Counted from the first letter of the stretch, positions 24,583 through 33,823 are shown. The stretch is 64,000 bases of DNA from Bog-159 sp963707465 (GCA_963707465.1 CAVPQK010000013.1:930001-994000); one strand, 5' to 3'. Made by a program: numbers and translations. Notes: generated by a model not told the origin, from the sequence alone.

Positions 24583-27417
24583 ATGAAATTATCCTTTTTT
24601 CTGCTGGTTTCTCTGTTTGTCTGCCTCCCGATGTGCGCGCAGACGGCTGCGTTGCGCGGGCAGGTGATGGACGAAAGCGGCGCGGTGGTGCCCGACGCCA
24701 CGATCACGCTCAACGGACCGGCGGGGGTGGTCAAGACGGTCGTATCGGGGAACGATGGGTCGTACACGTGCGTTGGACTCGCGCCCGGCAATTATACGGT
24801 TAGGGTGTCCGCGCCGGATCTCACGCAGGCCGAGCCCGTCAAGATCATTCTGCAGGCCGGCACCCAGTCGCTCAACCTGAAAATGAAGGTCGCATCGGTG
24901 TCGCAGCAGGTCACGGTGCGGGATAGCGCCGGACCCAATGTCTCGACGGACCCATCCAGCAACTCCAACGCCACCGTTTTGCGCGGGGAGGATCTGCAAG
25001 CGCTCTCCGACGATCCCGACGATCTGCAATCCGATTTGCAAGCCCTGGCCGGACCCGGGGCCGGCCCGGACGGCGGCGAAATCTATGTGGACGGATTCAG
25101 CGGCGGCCAACTTCCCTCCAAAGACTCCATCCGCGAAGTGCGCATCAACCAGAATCCGTTCTCGCCCGAATACTCCAAGCTGGGCTACGGCCGCATCGAG
25201 ATCCTGACCAAGCCTGGCACGGATACCTTCCATGGCCAGGGCTTCTTCAATTTCGGGGACAGCATCTTCAATTCCCGAAATCCTTACGCCGGGCAGAAGG
25301 CGCCGTTTCTGTTGGAGGAGTACGGTGGCACGCTGAGCGGACCGCTGAGCAAACACGCCTCTTTCATCCTGGATACCGAACGGCGCGCGATCGACAACGG
25401 CTCGGTGATCGATGCGGTGGAACTCGATCCGACCTACGCGATCACTCCGTATACCGGCGTGCTGCTGGCGCCGCAGCGGCGCTTTCGCTTGAGCCCGCGC
25501 GTGGACTATCAGTTGAGCCAGAACAATACTCTGATTGTGCGCTACAGCTTTACGCGCAACGACGTGCAGGATCAGGGCATCGGCGCTTTCAACCTGCCTT
25601 CGCGCGGCTACTACACGCTCGATCAGTACCACTCGGTCCAGGTCACGGAAACCGCGGTATTGAGTCCCAGCACGGTGAACGAGACGCGCTTCCAGTTCTA
25701 CCACGAAGAGAACGACATGACTTCGAACAGCCTCGCGCCGGCGCTGCTGGTACTGGGCTCGTTCTCCGCCGGCGGCGCGCAGACCGGCCGCAGCACCGAC
25801 ATTGACAATTATTACGAGCTGCAGAACCTCACCACCATCGTCAAGGGCGCACACACCTGGAAATTCGGCTTGCGCGCGCGCGGCCAGACGGACGACAACA
25901 CGTCGCCGGTCAACTTCGGCGGCACCTTCACCTTCGCGGGCGGATTGGCGCCCGAACTAAACGCGGAAAATCAGGAAATCCTGGACGGCTCCGGCCAGCC
26001 CGTCCTGGCGCCCATCACTTCCATTCAGCAATATCAGCGGGCAGTCGAGGGCCTGCCGGGCGGCGGCGCCACGCAGTTCAGCCTCGCCGCCGGCAATCCC
26101 TTCCTGGCGGTCAACCAGGCGGACGTCGGCGTTTTCGGGGGCGATGATTGGCGCGTGCGTCCCAACGTCACGCTGAGCCTGGGCTTGCGTTACGAGACGC
26201 AATCCAATATCCACGACTGGCGGGATTTTGCGCCGCGGTTCGGGTTCGCCTGGGCGCCCGGATCCAACGCCATCAGTCTCCATCCGAAATTCGTGGTTCG
26301 CGGCGGATTCGGCATGTTCTACTCGCGCTTCGACATCTCCAACATCGAGACCGCCGAGCGGTATAACGGGACCGTCCAGCAGGAGTACATCGTCAACAAT
26401 CCGACGTTCTTCCCGGTGGTCCCGACAATCGCGCAACTGCTGGCAATGCCGGGCATTCAGTCCACACAGACGATGCAGGAACTCAGTTCCACACTACGCG
26501 CGCCCTATATCATGCAATCGGCGCTCACCGTGGAACGGCAGTTGGCGGCCAATACCACGGTTACCGTCACTTATACGAACTCACACGGACTGCACATGCT
26601 GCGTTCGGAGGAATTCAACAATCCGGGACCGGTCTATCTGATGGAGTCTTCGGGACTCTATAATCAGAACCAGGTAATTACCAATGTCAACTCGAAGCTG
26701 AACAATAACGTATCGCTCTTCGGTTATTACACGTTGAATTGGGCCATGAGTAATACCGATGGGCTGAGCACATTTCCGGCTGTTCCCTACTCAATGGCGG
26801 GCGAGTATGGCCCGGCCGCTACGGATATCCGGCAGCGCGCCTTCATCGGTGGTTCGGTGAACACGAAGTGGCACCTGCGGTTGAGTCCGTTCATCGTCGT
26901 GCAGTCTGGCGCGCCGTATAACATTACGGTGGGCCAGGACATTTACGGCGACACGCTGTTCAACGCGCGGCCGGGCATTCCCACGGATCTCAACAAACCC
27001 GGGTTGATCGATACGGTGTATGGCTGGCTCGACCCCAATCCTACGCCCGGGGAACAGCTCCTGCCGCGCAACTACGGGCGGGGTCCCGGCCAGATTTCGG
27101 TCAATGCAAGGCTGGGCAAGACGTTCGGCTTCGGGCCGGAACGGGAAGGCCCGAGCGCCGCGGCCGCTCCCGCGGGGGCGGGCCACAATTCCGGATTCCA
27201 CAGCATCTTCTCGGATGTTTCGACCACCAAGCGCTACAACCTGACGGTCTCGGTTTCCGCGCGCAATTTGCTGAACCATGTGAACGAGGGACCGATCATC
27301 GGCCAGATCACATCGCCGCTGTTTGGCCAAGCGAACTCCGTCGCGGGCGGGTATGGCGCCTTCGCGGAGACTGCCAACAACCGGCGGCTGGAACTGCAGA
27401 TGCGGTTCGCGTTCTAG
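24583..27417 (+). CDS. Oar-like TonB-dependent receptor with carboxypeptidase-regulatory domain
   Basis: The 944-residue outer-membrane protein has a signal peptide (MKLSFFLLVSLFVCLPMCAQ), an N-terminal carboxypeptidase-regulatory beta-sandwich (ALRGQVMDESGAVVPDATIT, GSYTCVGLAPGNYTVRVSAP, about residues 22-105), a short plug-like region (EIYVDGFSGGQLPSKDSIRE) and a long beta-barrel with alternating aromatic strands, ending in Phe (LELQMRFAF), a typical barrel terminus. Acidobacteria carry many such Oar-like proteins for uptake of large substrates or adhesion. It is a single gene; the ligand cannot be told. Confidence 0.9.
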   Translation: MKLSFFLLVSLFVCLPMCAQTAALRGQVMDESGAVVPDATITLNGPAGVVKTVVSGNDGSYTCVGLAPGNYTVRVSAPDLTQAEPVKIILQAGTQSLNLKMKVASVSQQVTVRDSAGPNVSTDPSSNSNATVLRGEDLQALSDDPDDLQSDLQALAGPGAGPDGGEIYVDGFSGGQLPSKDSIREVRINQNPFSPEYSKLGYGRIEILTKPGTDTFHGQGFFNFGDSIFNSRNPYAGQKAPFLLEEYGGTLSGPLSKHASFILDTERRAIDNGSVIDAVELDPTYAITPYTGVLLAPQRRFRLSPRVDYQLSQNNTLIVRYSFTRNDVQDQGIGAFNLPSRGYYTLDQYHSVQVTETAVLSPSTVNETRFQFYHEENDMTSNSLAPALLVLGSFSAGGAQTGRSTDIDNYYELQNLTTIVKGAHTWKFGLRARGQTDDNTSPVNFGGTFTFAGGLAPELNAENQEILDGSGQPVLAPITSIQQYQRAVEGLPGGGATQFSLAAGNPFLAVNQADVGVFGGDDWRVRPNVTLSLGLRYETQSNIHDWRDFAPRFGFAWAPGSNAISLHPKFVVRGGFGMFYSRFDISNIETAERYNGTVQQEYIVNNPTFFPVVPTIAQLLAMPGIQSTQTMQELSSTLRAPYIMQSALTVERQLAANTTVTVTYTNSHGLHMLRSEEFNNPGPVYLMESSGLYNQNQVITNVNSKLNNNVSLFGYYTLNWAMSNTDGLSTFPAVPYSMAGEYGPAATDIRQRAFIGGSVNTKWHLRLSPFIVVQSGAPYNITVGQDIYGDTLFNARPGIPTDLNKPGLIDTVYGWLDPNPTPGEQLLPRNYGRGPGQISVNARLGKTFGFGPEREGPSAAAAPAGAGHNSGFHSIFSDVSTTKRYNLTVSVSARNLLNHVNEGPIIGQITSPLFGQANSVAGGYGAFAETANNRRLELQMRFAF

Positions 27418-27436
27418 TCTGGTAGCATCGGAAGCT

Positions 27437-27778
27437 ATGAGCAACCCCGTGGTGCATTTTGAAATCGGCTGCCGCGACCAGGCGGCCACTGGGCAGTTTT
27501 ACGCGAAGATGTTTGACTGGAAGATGGCCGAGATGGGACCGGCTACCATGATCGATACCGGCGCGGGCGGCATTGCCGGCCACATCACATCGCTGGGCCA
27601 CGAGCCGCATAACTTTACGCACTTCTATGTGATGGTGGACGATCTGCAGGCGGCGCTGGACAAAGCGGCGGCGTTAGGCGGGAAAACGGTGGTACCGCCG
27701 GTGGAGATTCCCACCGGCAGTTTTGCGTGGTTCGCCGATCCGGAGGGGAATACGGTGGGGCTGTTCAAGCCGAAGTAG
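27437..27778 (+). CDS. VOC (glyoxalase/bleomycin-resistance fold) family protein
   Basis: The 113-residue protein has the paired beta-alpha-beta-beta-beta pattern of the VOC superfamily: VVHFEIGCRDQAATGQFYAK, MIDTGAGGIAGHI, HFYVMVDDLQAALDKAAALG, and FAWFADPEGNTVGLFKP, the usual end with the metal-ligand Glu replaced by a DPEGN turn. It is close to stand-alone 'VOC family' proteins of unknown substrate. Its stop codon lies in a dispersed hairpin repeat. Confidence 0.85.
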   Translation: MSNPVVHFEIGCRDQAATGQFYAKMFDWKMAEMGPATMIDTGAGGIAGHITSLGHEPHNFTHFYVMVDDLQAALDKAAALGGKTVVPPVEIPTGSFAWFADPEGNTVGLFKPK

Positions 27779-27800
27779 GCCGAGCACCTGCCCCACAATT
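27776..27800. repeat. Two-hairpin-family repeat fragment at the VOC stop codon
   Basis: On the minus strand it reads GTGGGGCAGGTGCTCGGCCT, the same unit (two changes) as GTGGGGCAGGCCCTCGGCCT at 53971. It begins at the TAG of the VOC gene. Confidence 0.65.
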
Positions 27801-27814
27801 TATGTCGCCCCGCG

Positions 27815-28759
27815 CTATACGCCGCACCCGTGCACCGCGGCGGCCACTTGCTCTATAGCGCGGCGGCCGGATCCGAGCGCCCCGCCCAGCGAGAAAAATG
27901 GGTGGATCATACCGTTGTACCGGGTGCATGTCACTCCCACGCCCGCCTCCGCCAGGCGCTTGGCGTACGCTTCACCCTCGTCGCGCAGCGTGTCGCACTC
28001 AGCGGTAATTACTAGCGCTGGCGGCAAGCCGGCGAGATCCGGCGCCAGCAGCGGCGATGCGTGCGGACTTTGCGCCTCCTCGATGCGCGCCAGGTAGTGG
28101 CCGCGAAACCATTCCATCTGCGCGCGTGTCAGATGGTAGCCCGCGGCGAATTCCCGGTAAGAGGGAGTGTCGAACGCCGCCAGGTTGGTCACCGGATACA
28201 CCAGCACCTGCAAGGCCAGCGCCGGACCGCCTTCATCCCGCGCCTTCAAACACATCACGGTGGAGAGGTTGCCGCCGGCGCTGTCGCCGCCCACCGCGAT
28301 CCGCCGGGGATCCACCTCCAGGCGCGCGGAGTTGGCTGCCACCCAGCTTGTGGCCGCGTAGCAGTCCTCGACGGCCGCAGGAAACCGGTATTCGGGCGAA
28401 AGCCGGTAATCCACCGCCACGACCACGGCTCCGGCGCGGCGTGCGATGGCCCGGCACACGACGTCGTGCGTATCCAGATCGCAGACCACCCAGCCGCCGC
28501 CGTGAAAGTAAACCAGGCAGGGAAACGGACCCGCCGCCGCGGGAGTATAGATACGAATCGGGATGGGGCGGTCAGGGTGCGGGATTTCAAGATCCTCCAC
28601 GCGTCCCACCTCTTCGGCGTTCCCGGCGGTGGCTTTCAAGCCATCGATGGCGGCTTGGCGCGCGTCTGCTGGCGACATCGTCTCCATGGCTGGCGCACCC
28701 GCCAACTCGTCGGCCTCCAGCAGCGCGCGGACGTCCGGATAGAGCTTATGCCTGTTCAA
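27815..28759 (-). CDS. Alpha/beta hydrolase of the HSL family (esterase/lipase)
   Basis: The 314-residue enzyme has the hormone-sensitive-lipase oxyanion motif YFHGGGWV, the nucleophile elbow GDSAGGN, an acid residue in AECDTLRDEG and the catalytic His in MIHPFFSL. No signal peptide. It is likely a cytoplasmic carboxylesterase for short acyl esters. The gene stands alone, convergent to the VOC gene. Confidence 0.93.
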   Translation of the reverse strand: MNRHKLYPDVRALLEADELAGAPAMETMSPADARQAAIDGLKATAGNAEEVGRVEDLEIPHPDRPIPIRIYTPAAAGPFPCLVYFHGGGWVVCDLDTHDVVCRAIARRAGAVVVAVDYRLSPEYRFPAAVEDCYAATSWVAANSARLEVDPRRIAVGGDSAGGNLSTVMCLKARDEGGPALALQVLVYPVTNLAAFDTPSYREFAAGYHLTRAQMEWFRGHYLARIEEAQSPHASPLLAPDLAGLPPALVITAECDTLRDEGEAYAKRLAEAGVGVTCTRYNGMIHPFFSLGGALGSGRRAIEQVAAAVHGCGV

Positions 28760-28815
28760 AGCGAGTCTGCATCCTTTCGAGATAGTAGCGTAGCAGGATA
28801 CACTTTGGCTTACCT

Positions 28816-29988
28816 ATGATTGCCAATCCCATGCTGGGAGTGTTTCTCCACTGGCTCGGAGGCCTCTCCTCGGCCAGTTTCTATCTCGGCTATCGAGGCG
28901 TGAAACGCTGGGCCTGGGAGACCTACTGGCTGGCCGGCGGCGTCTTCAGTTGGATTATTATGCCGTGGCTACTGGCCCTCACCATGACCCACGATCTGTT
29001 CGCCGTCCTGCGGGAAACGCCCGCTAGCAGCCTCTTCTGGACCTGGGGGTTTGGCGTGCTCTGGGGACTCGGCGGTCTCACCTTCGGCTTGACCATGCGA
29101 TACCTGGGTCTCTCGCTCGGCATGGCGGTGGCGCTGGGGTATACGGCGGCCTTCGGCACCCTGTTGCCGCCTATCTTCCGCGGCGAATTCGCCAGGCAGG
29201 TGCTGGGCACGCACTCCGGCATGGTGATTCTGTCCGGCGTGGTCATCTGCATAACCGGAATTGCGTTTGCGGGCGCCGCGGGCATCTCCAAGGAACGCGA
29301 ATTGTCCGAAGAGCAGAAGCGCGCGTCCATCGTCGAATTCAGCCTGAAGCGCGGCCTGCTGGTGGCCACCTTCTGCGGGATCATGAGCGCCTGCTTCGCC
29401 TACGGACTGGCGGCCGGCGATCCTATCAAGCAAATCACGCTGCGCCACGGCACACCGGTCTTGTGGACTGGCCTGCCCGTGCTGGTCGTTCTGCTCGTTG
29501 GAGGATTCATGACCAACTTCGTCTGGTGCCTGATCCTGAACATCCGGAACCGGACCGGCTATCAGTACTTCAGCTCGAAGGTGCGGGGCGAGATCCCCGC
29601 CCGCGCGGCGGAGCCGATTCTGGAATCCGCCATCGACGCGCCGGGAGAGGAAATGGCGGTCGCGCTGCCTTCGCCCGGCACGCAGCCGGACAAAGCGCCC
29701 ATGCTGGCCAACTACTGTTTCTGCGCCCTCGCCGGCACCACCTGGTACATGCAGTTTTTCTTCTACACCATGGGCGAAACGCAGATGGGCGCCTTCAAAT
29801 TCTCGAGTTGGACGCTGCACATGGCTAGTATCATCATCTTCAGCACGCTGTGGGGCATCGCGCTAAAGGAGTGGAAAGGAGTCGGCACGCGCACCAAGTG
29901 GCTGGTCGCGCTGAGCCTGTTTGTGCTGGTGGCTTCCACCGTGATCGTCGGATACGGAAACTACCTGGGCAGCGCCACCGGCCGCTAA
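28816..29988 (+). CDS. RhaT-like sugar-proton symporter
   Basis: The 390-residue integral membrane protein has about ten hydrophobic helices and matches the L-rhamnose/H+ symporter RhaT family: the N-terminal GVFLHWLGGLSSASFYLGYR, the HGTPVLWTG segment and the C-terminal GTTWYMQFFFYTMGETQMG. Members import rhamnose with H+; whether this one is rhamnose-specific is not proven because no rhamnose catabolic gene is adjacent. The gene ends before a three-hairpin element. Confidence 0.87.
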   Translation: MIANPMLGVFLHWLGGLSSASFYLGYRGVKRWAWETYWLAGGVFSWIIMPWLLALTMTHDLFAVLRETPASSLFWTWGFGVLWGLGGLTFGLTMRYLGLSLGMAVALGYTAAFGTLLPPIFRGEFARQVLGTHSGMVILSGVVICITGIAFAGAAGISKERELSEEQKRASIVEFSLKRGLLVATFCGIMSACFAYGLAAGDPIKQITLRHGTPVLWTGLPVLVVLLVGGFMTNFVWCLILNIRNRTGYQYFSSKVRGEIPARAAEPILESAIDAPGEEMAVALPSPGTQPDKAPMLANYCFCALAGTTWYMQFFFYTMGETQMGAFKFSSWTLHMASIIIFSTLWGIALKEWKGVGTRTKWLVALSLFVLVASTVIVGYGNYLGSATGR

Positions 29989-30001
29989 CTGCGATCGGAG
30001 G

Positions 30002-30059
30002 GCGGCCAATCTTGGCCGCAGCCGGCTTTCCAGCCGGCTCAGGCGAGCGAAAGCTCGCC
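30002..30059. terminator. Three consecutive hairpins between convergent genes
   Basis: Three perfect stems, each with a four-base loop, lie in a row: GCGGCCA-atct-TGGCCGC (30002-30019), AGCCGGCT-ttcc-AGCCGGCT (30020-30039) and GGCGAGC-gaaa-GCTCGCC (30042-30059). The last has a GNRA tetraloop. They fill the gap between the ends of two convergent genes and probably act as a bidirectional terminator or mRNA 3' protector. There is no T-run. Confidence 0.7.
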
Positions 30060-30069
30060 CTGACACACC

Positions 30070-31587
30070 CTAAAGCTCCCAGCCCTTCCGGTACTCCCGA
30101 ACCAGGTACTTGTTGGCATCCGGCACATTCGTGACCTTCATGCTGGCCGCGTCGTACTCGATCCTCCGCCCGGAGCGTAGCGCCACCGCGGCCAGGTTGA
30201 ACGCCTCCGAAATCGGCCCCGCATGCGAGAAATCCGCTGACGAAGGCTGCCCGCCGCGGCAAGCCGCCACGAATTCGTTGGGTCCGCGCAAAGGGTCCCG
30301 CCCGGGAGGCTGAAAAGCTGGCTTAGGCCCCTGGTATTCACGCATCTTCTTCTCGGGAATAATCCGCGGATCCTCAATCAGGAAGCCAGCCAGAATCTTT
30401 CCCTTATCGCCCACGAACATCATGCCCTCGGCTTCCAACTCCTTGCCATCCGCTTCCAGTTCCTCGGGAGTGCGCGGCCGCATCCCGCCGTCGTACCAGT
30501 AGAGCTCCAGCGGGCCCATGTCTTCGCGCGCCGCAAACTTAAATCGGATAGTGGACGCCAGCGGGTACGAGTAGTCGTTCCGGATCTTGCGGCTCACGTG
30601 ATCCACAATCGCGCACGCGCCGCTCGGCCGCGCCTCCACGCTCATCGGGGCGCCCAGCTTCAAGGTCCGGAACACCACCCACAAGCTGTAATGCCCCATG
30701 TCCGCAATCGAGCCGCCGCCGAAATCGTACCATCCGCGAAACACGGCGTTCGTGTAATTCGGATGATACGGCCGGTCGACCGCCGGACCCAGCCAAAGGT
30801 CCCAATCGAAGCCTTGCGGAACGGGCGGCTGATCCACGGGCAGCGTGAGGTATTGCGGCCACACCGGCCGGTTCGTCCAATTGTGTACTTCGCGCAGGGT
30901 GCCGATCGCGCCGTCCTTGATCCAGGCCATCACCAGATCCATCGACCCGTGCGTGTCCCATGGAATGAAGTGCGTGGCCACCTTGGCGGTGCGCGCGGTT
31001 TCCAGCACCAGGTGCGCTTCATAAAGCCGGTTGGCGATGGGCTTGTGCATCACCACGTGCTTGCCCTTCTTCATGGCGGCAATCGAGATGGTGGCATGCA
31101 GATGATCGGGCGTCATGATCTTGACCGCGTCCACATCCTTCTGCTTGTCCAATAGCTCGCGGAAATCCGCGTACGCCGCGCAGCCTTTGTAGCTGCCCGC
31201 CGGCCTGGCGCCCGCATAATACGTTTCCACGATCTCGCGGCCCACCTCGCGGCCGCCCGGGATGCCTCCCGCGCCCTCGCGCCAGCCGGGTTTATCGAGC
31301 GACTTGCGGATGGCGTTGCGCAGCCCGTTCGGGGACCAGTCCACGTAGTCGTTACTATCCTTATTCGGATCGCATACGGCGACCACCTGAATATCGTTAC
31401 TCGGGAGCAGCTCCAGCAGTTCTCGAATCCCCTGCGTGCCCAAGCCGATGTAGGCCAAGGTCACTTTGTCGCTGGGGGCCACGAATTGCGGCCCGCCCAG
31501 CACGTGGCGGGGAAGAATGCTGAATGCGGCGGCCGTGCCAGCCGCCTTTGCCAAGAACTTACGTCGATCTATTTCAGATGAGGACAT
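30070..31587 (-). CDS. Gfo/Idh/MocA family oxidoreductase, Tat-exported
   Basis: The 505-residue enzyme has a twin-arginine signal (SSSEIDRRKFLAKAAGTAAA), a Rossmann NAD(P)-binding part (VTLAYIGLGTQGIRELLELL), the family catalytic region as MHKPIANRLYEAHLV in place of EKP, and a large C-terminal domain (GGGSIADMGHYSLWVVFRTL). The start at 31587 is chosen because the codons upstream are only a TGACTCC tandem repeat. It resembles the many Tat-exported dehydrogenases of Acidobacteriota and Planctomycetes acting on sugar derivatives. Single gene at the end of the minus-strand LysR/zinc-ribbon block. Confidence 0.88.
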   Translation of the reverse strand: MSSSEIDRRKFLAKAAGTAAAFSILPRHVLGGPQFVAPSDKVTLAYIGLGTQGIRELLELLPSNDIQVVAVCDPNKDSNDYVDWSPNGLRNAIRKSLDKPGWREGAGGIPGGREVGREIVETYYAGARPAGSYKGCAAYADFRELLDKQKDVDAVKIMTPDHLHATISIAAMKKGKHVVMHKPIANRLYEAHLVLETARTAKVATHFIPWDTHGSMDLVMAWIKDGAIGTLREVHNWTNRPVWPQYLTLPVDQPPVPQGFDWDLWLGPAVDRPYHPNYTNAVFRGWYDFGGGSIADMGHYSLWVVFRTLKLGAPMSVEARPSGACAIVDHVSRKIRNDYSYPLASTIRFKFAAREDMGPLELYWYDGGMRPRTPEELEADGKELEAEGMMFVGDKGKILAGFLIEDPRIIPEKKMREYQGPKPAFQPPGRDPLRGPNEFVAACRGGQPSSADFSHAGPISEAFNLAAVALRSGRRIEYDAASMKVTNVPDANKYLVREYRKGWEL

Positions 31588-31655
31588 CTGACTCCTGACT
31601 CCTGACTCCCGACTCCTGACTCCTGACTCCTGTCTTCCGACTCCTGACTTCCGCT
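31588..31655. repeat. TGACTCC heptamer tandem repeat
   Basis: About nine copies of a seven-base unit (TGACTCC, with variants CGACTCC and TGTCTTC) fill the space between the oxidoreductase start and the zinc-ribbon gene stop. It would sit in the 5' leader of the oxidoreductase. Confidence 0.8.
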
Positions 31656-32105
31656 TTACCACTTATGCGTGAACATATACCAGATCACCAGCATGCTGCC
31701 TGCGCCCAGCAGCCAGGCGATGGCCGTCTTCACCGGCGGCCGCAGCAGAAAGCCGCGCACGGGATGGGAGTCGAGTGCCGCCTCCTGCTGGAAGGGCTTC
31801 AGGAAGCGGCGCTGCAAGCTGGAGGGCAGGTTCTGTATGGCGCGCGCAATCTCTTCCCGGCCCCGGCGGTCGGCGATCAGGATGGTTGCCGAGTTCAGCC
31901 CGTTAGTGGATTTCAGCAGCTTGCGGCGTAGTGGCGCCGGCACTTCCTTCACCGACCGGTAGACTGCGTCCGTCTGGCCCGCCGAGATCAGGATGGTAGA
32001 GCTCTTCATCACGCCCGATTTCGAAGCCGGCTGCGCCGCGCCGCAATGCGGGCACGCGGGCCCGTCCACCGCATTGAGTTTTTTTCCGCACCGCCGGCAG
32101 TTCAT
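31656..32105 (-). CDS. Zinc-ribbon membrane-anchored protein
   Basis: The 149-residue protein begins with a zinc ribbon (MNCRRCGKKLNAVDGPACPHCG, two CxxC pairs), has a charged helical middle (LRRKLLKSTNG, LQRRFLKPFQQE) and ends with one transmembrane helix (AIAWLLGAGSMLVIWYMFT) and a short basic tail. It is probably tail-anchored with the ribbon in the cytoplasm. Its ATG follows the LysR stop by one base (TGAAATG), indicating translational coupling. Function unknown. Confidence 0.8.
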   Translation of the reverse strand: MNCRRCGKKLNAVDGPACPHCGAAQPASKSGVMKSSTILISAGQTDAVYRSVKEVPAPLRRKLLKSTNGLNSATILIADRRGREEIARAIQNLPSSLQRRFLKPFQQEAALDSHPVRGFLLRPPVKTAIAWLLGAGSMLVIWYMFTHKW

Positions 32106-32106
32106 T

Positions 32107-33033
32107 TCATCCCACCATAACCTTGGGTCGCTTATCGCGCGCCAGCGGCCGATCTCCCAAATTGTCCAGTACCACTTGAATGAAGCCCAGCGCGGCTTTG
32201 GAGAGGGCTTTGTCCTTGCGGTAAACCAGCCCCAACCGACGCACCATTGGCTCGGGGGCTAGCGGAATCGCGCGCAATTTGCCGGCGGCAAGCTCTTCGC
32301 GGCAGTTGGAAACCGCCAGGAACGACAGACCCAGCCCGGCCATCACGAAGCGCTTGATCATCTCGGTGGAATCCAGTTCCATGGAGACGTGCAGATCGTC
32401 CTCCACCAGCTCGAACCACGCGTTCAGCCGCGCGCGCGTGGTCCCCGATTTAGGGAGCAGCAATTGGAACTCCAGCAGATCGGACGGATATATCGCTTTG
32501 CGGTCGGCTAAGGGGTGCCGGAACGGTGCGAGCAGGCGGATTTCATCCTTGTAAATGTCCGCCACTTGCACCCGCTTTTCTTCGACCGGCAATTGGGTGA
32601 GTCCAAAGTCGGCGATGTTCTCCATCACCGCATCCACGATGTGCCCGCCGTAAGAACGGTTCACTTGGAGCTGCACCGCGGGGAACAGGTTCTTGAATTC
32701 GGAAAAAACTTGCGGCAGAACGTAGATGCAGGTCGCCTCGTTGGCTGCGATTACCAACTCGCCGCGCGGGTTGCGGTCCAGCTCGTTGATGGCGTCTTGG
32801 GCCTGGCGGCGCTGGTCCAGCATTTGGGCCGCGTATTCGGCGAAGACCTTGCCCGCGGTGGTGAGCGAGATGCGGCTGCCGAAGCGCTCGAAAAGCGCGG
32901 TGTTGAGCTCCTGCTCGAGCTGCCGCACCTGCGCGCTAATCGCCGGCTGGGTGCGGTAGCAGGTCTGCGCGGCTTTCGAGAAGCTTTTCAGCCTCACGAT
33001 TTCGAGGAATGTGTGCAGTTGGTCGAAATCCAT
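32107..33033 (-). CDS. LysR-family transcriptional regulator
   Basis: The 308-residue regulator has the N-terminal winged HTH (MDFDQLHTFLEIVRLKSFSK, AAQTCYRTQPAISAQVRQLE) and a C-terminal periplasmic-binding-like effector domain (about 90-300). It is most like the CysB/CynR-type branch by overall pattern. It is coupled to the zinc-ribbon membrane protein. Upstream (33034-33375) are a hairpin repeat and the conserved element at 33285, so its own promoter must lie close to 33034. The effector is unknown. Confidence 0.9.
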   Translation of the reverse strand: MDFDQLHTFLEIVRLKSFSKAAQTCYRTQPAISAQVRQLEQELNTALFERFGSRISLTTAGKVFAEYAAQMLDQRRQAQDAINELDRNPRGELVIAANEATCIYVLPQVFSEFKNLFPAVQLQVNRSYGGHIVDAVMENIADFGLTQLPVEEKRVQVADIYKDEIRLLAPFRHPLADRKAIYPSDLLEFQLLLPKSGTTRARLNAWFELVEDDLHVSMELDSTEMIKRFVMAGLGLSFLAVSNCREELAAGKLRAIPLAPEPMVRRLGLVYRKDKALSKAALGFIQVVLDNLGDRPLARDKRPKVMVG

Positions 33034-33173
33034 GCGCTACGCCACCCCCAGCTTCAGCCACCCGTGGCGCCCCCGCGCCCCAACAAAACGTGAATGGGAG
33101 GGATAGAAATTATCAATTTCCCTCTCGTTATTCATTGTTGGTATGTATTGTAACAGACCGCTCTGCGCCGCGC

Positions 33174-33216
33174 AGTGGGGCAGACCCTCGGCCTGCGCGG
33201 GGCTCCCAGCCCCGCA
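33174..33216. repeat. Two-hairpin dispersed repeat
   Basis: First unit AGTGGGGCAGACCCTCGGCC then TGCG, matching 53970 at all but one base of the shared part. The second unit is a stem CGGGGCT-ccc-AGCCCCG. It lies in the 342-base gap 33034-33375, which otherwise holds the motif at 33285 and nothing else that I recognise. Confidence 0.75.
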
Positions 33217-33284
33217 AGACCTCCGTCCTTCTCGGCTCCGCACACCAGATATTAAATCGCGAATAGACGAAAACCCCGCCGCGA

Positions 33285-33297
33285 TTTCACGCATTAC
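33285..33297 (+). promoter_or_regulatory. Variant of the TTTACGCATTAC upstream element
   Basis: Reads TTTCACGCATTAC, 78 bases before the ATG at 33376. It shares ACGCATTAC with the four elements at 38893, 43450, 46485 and 46670 but has one extra base and no clear TAAAAT box at the usual distance. Confidence 0.4.
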
Positions 33298-33375
33298 CTG
33301 GTGGATGAGCCTTAGTTCATCCCGGCTGCCGCCACTACAGATCGCGGTAGCACACACAACAGGAGTGTCTTCACT

Positions 33376-33783
33376 ATGACCACGAAGAGATTGCAGCTGC
33401 AAAGGATCGCGCTGGTATCGGGCGGCATTTGGGCGGGTATGGCTTCGGTGGCTTGGGGCCAACCCGTTACGCCCGCCGCGGGTGCGCCGTCCGTCAAACT
33501 CAGCAACAGCCTGTTGACGTTGGCGAGTTGGAGCGACAGCATAATTGTGGCCAACACACCCCCGGCGCTAGCCGCAGCCAGCTACTTGCTCACAGTGAAC
33601 AACAGCATGATCGCGGGATTCGTGGCCGCTCTGGACCCGCGATTTGAGACTAACATGCTCCTGGGCAATCTCTATGGTGGCGATGGCGACTCCCCATTCG
33701 CGATTCCGGATCTGCGAGGCGTGGCGCCAAACGGCCTAACCTATACCATCTGCACGCTGGGTGTTTTCCCATCCGAGGGTTGA
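33376..33783 (+). CDS. Secreted protein with phage-tail-collar-like C-terminus
   Basis: The 135-residue protein has a signal-like N-terminus (RIALVSGGIWAGMASVAWGQ), a central variable part, and a C-terminus NLYGGDGDSPFAIPDLRGVA then TYTICTLGVFP. That matches the tail-collar/microcystin-dependent protein family (TTYGGDGRTTFALPDLRGR). It is shorter than usual family members and lacks the GWAFCDGQ segment, so it may be a trimmed form. AGGAG lies ten bases before the ATG. It precedes three collagen-like genes and may be co-transcribed with them. Confidence 0.7.
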   Translation: MTTKRLQLQRIALVSGGIWAGMASVAWGQPVTPAAGAPSVKLSNSLLTLASWSDSIIVANTPPALAAASYLLTVNNSMIAGFVAALDPRFETNMLLGNLYGGDGDSPFAIPDLRGVAPNGLTYTICTLGVFPSEG

Positions 33784-33823
33784 CGGTCTCAGCGCAAATT
33801 TGAAGAGACAAAGGAGCACCACC

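Noticed and set aside
31588..31655. CRISPR-like array
   Set aside because: The units are seven bases long with no spacers; simple tandem repeat.
33376..33783. Prophage tail region
   Set aside because: A tail-collar-like segment alone, with a signal peptide and no other phage gene nearby, is not evidence for a prophage.
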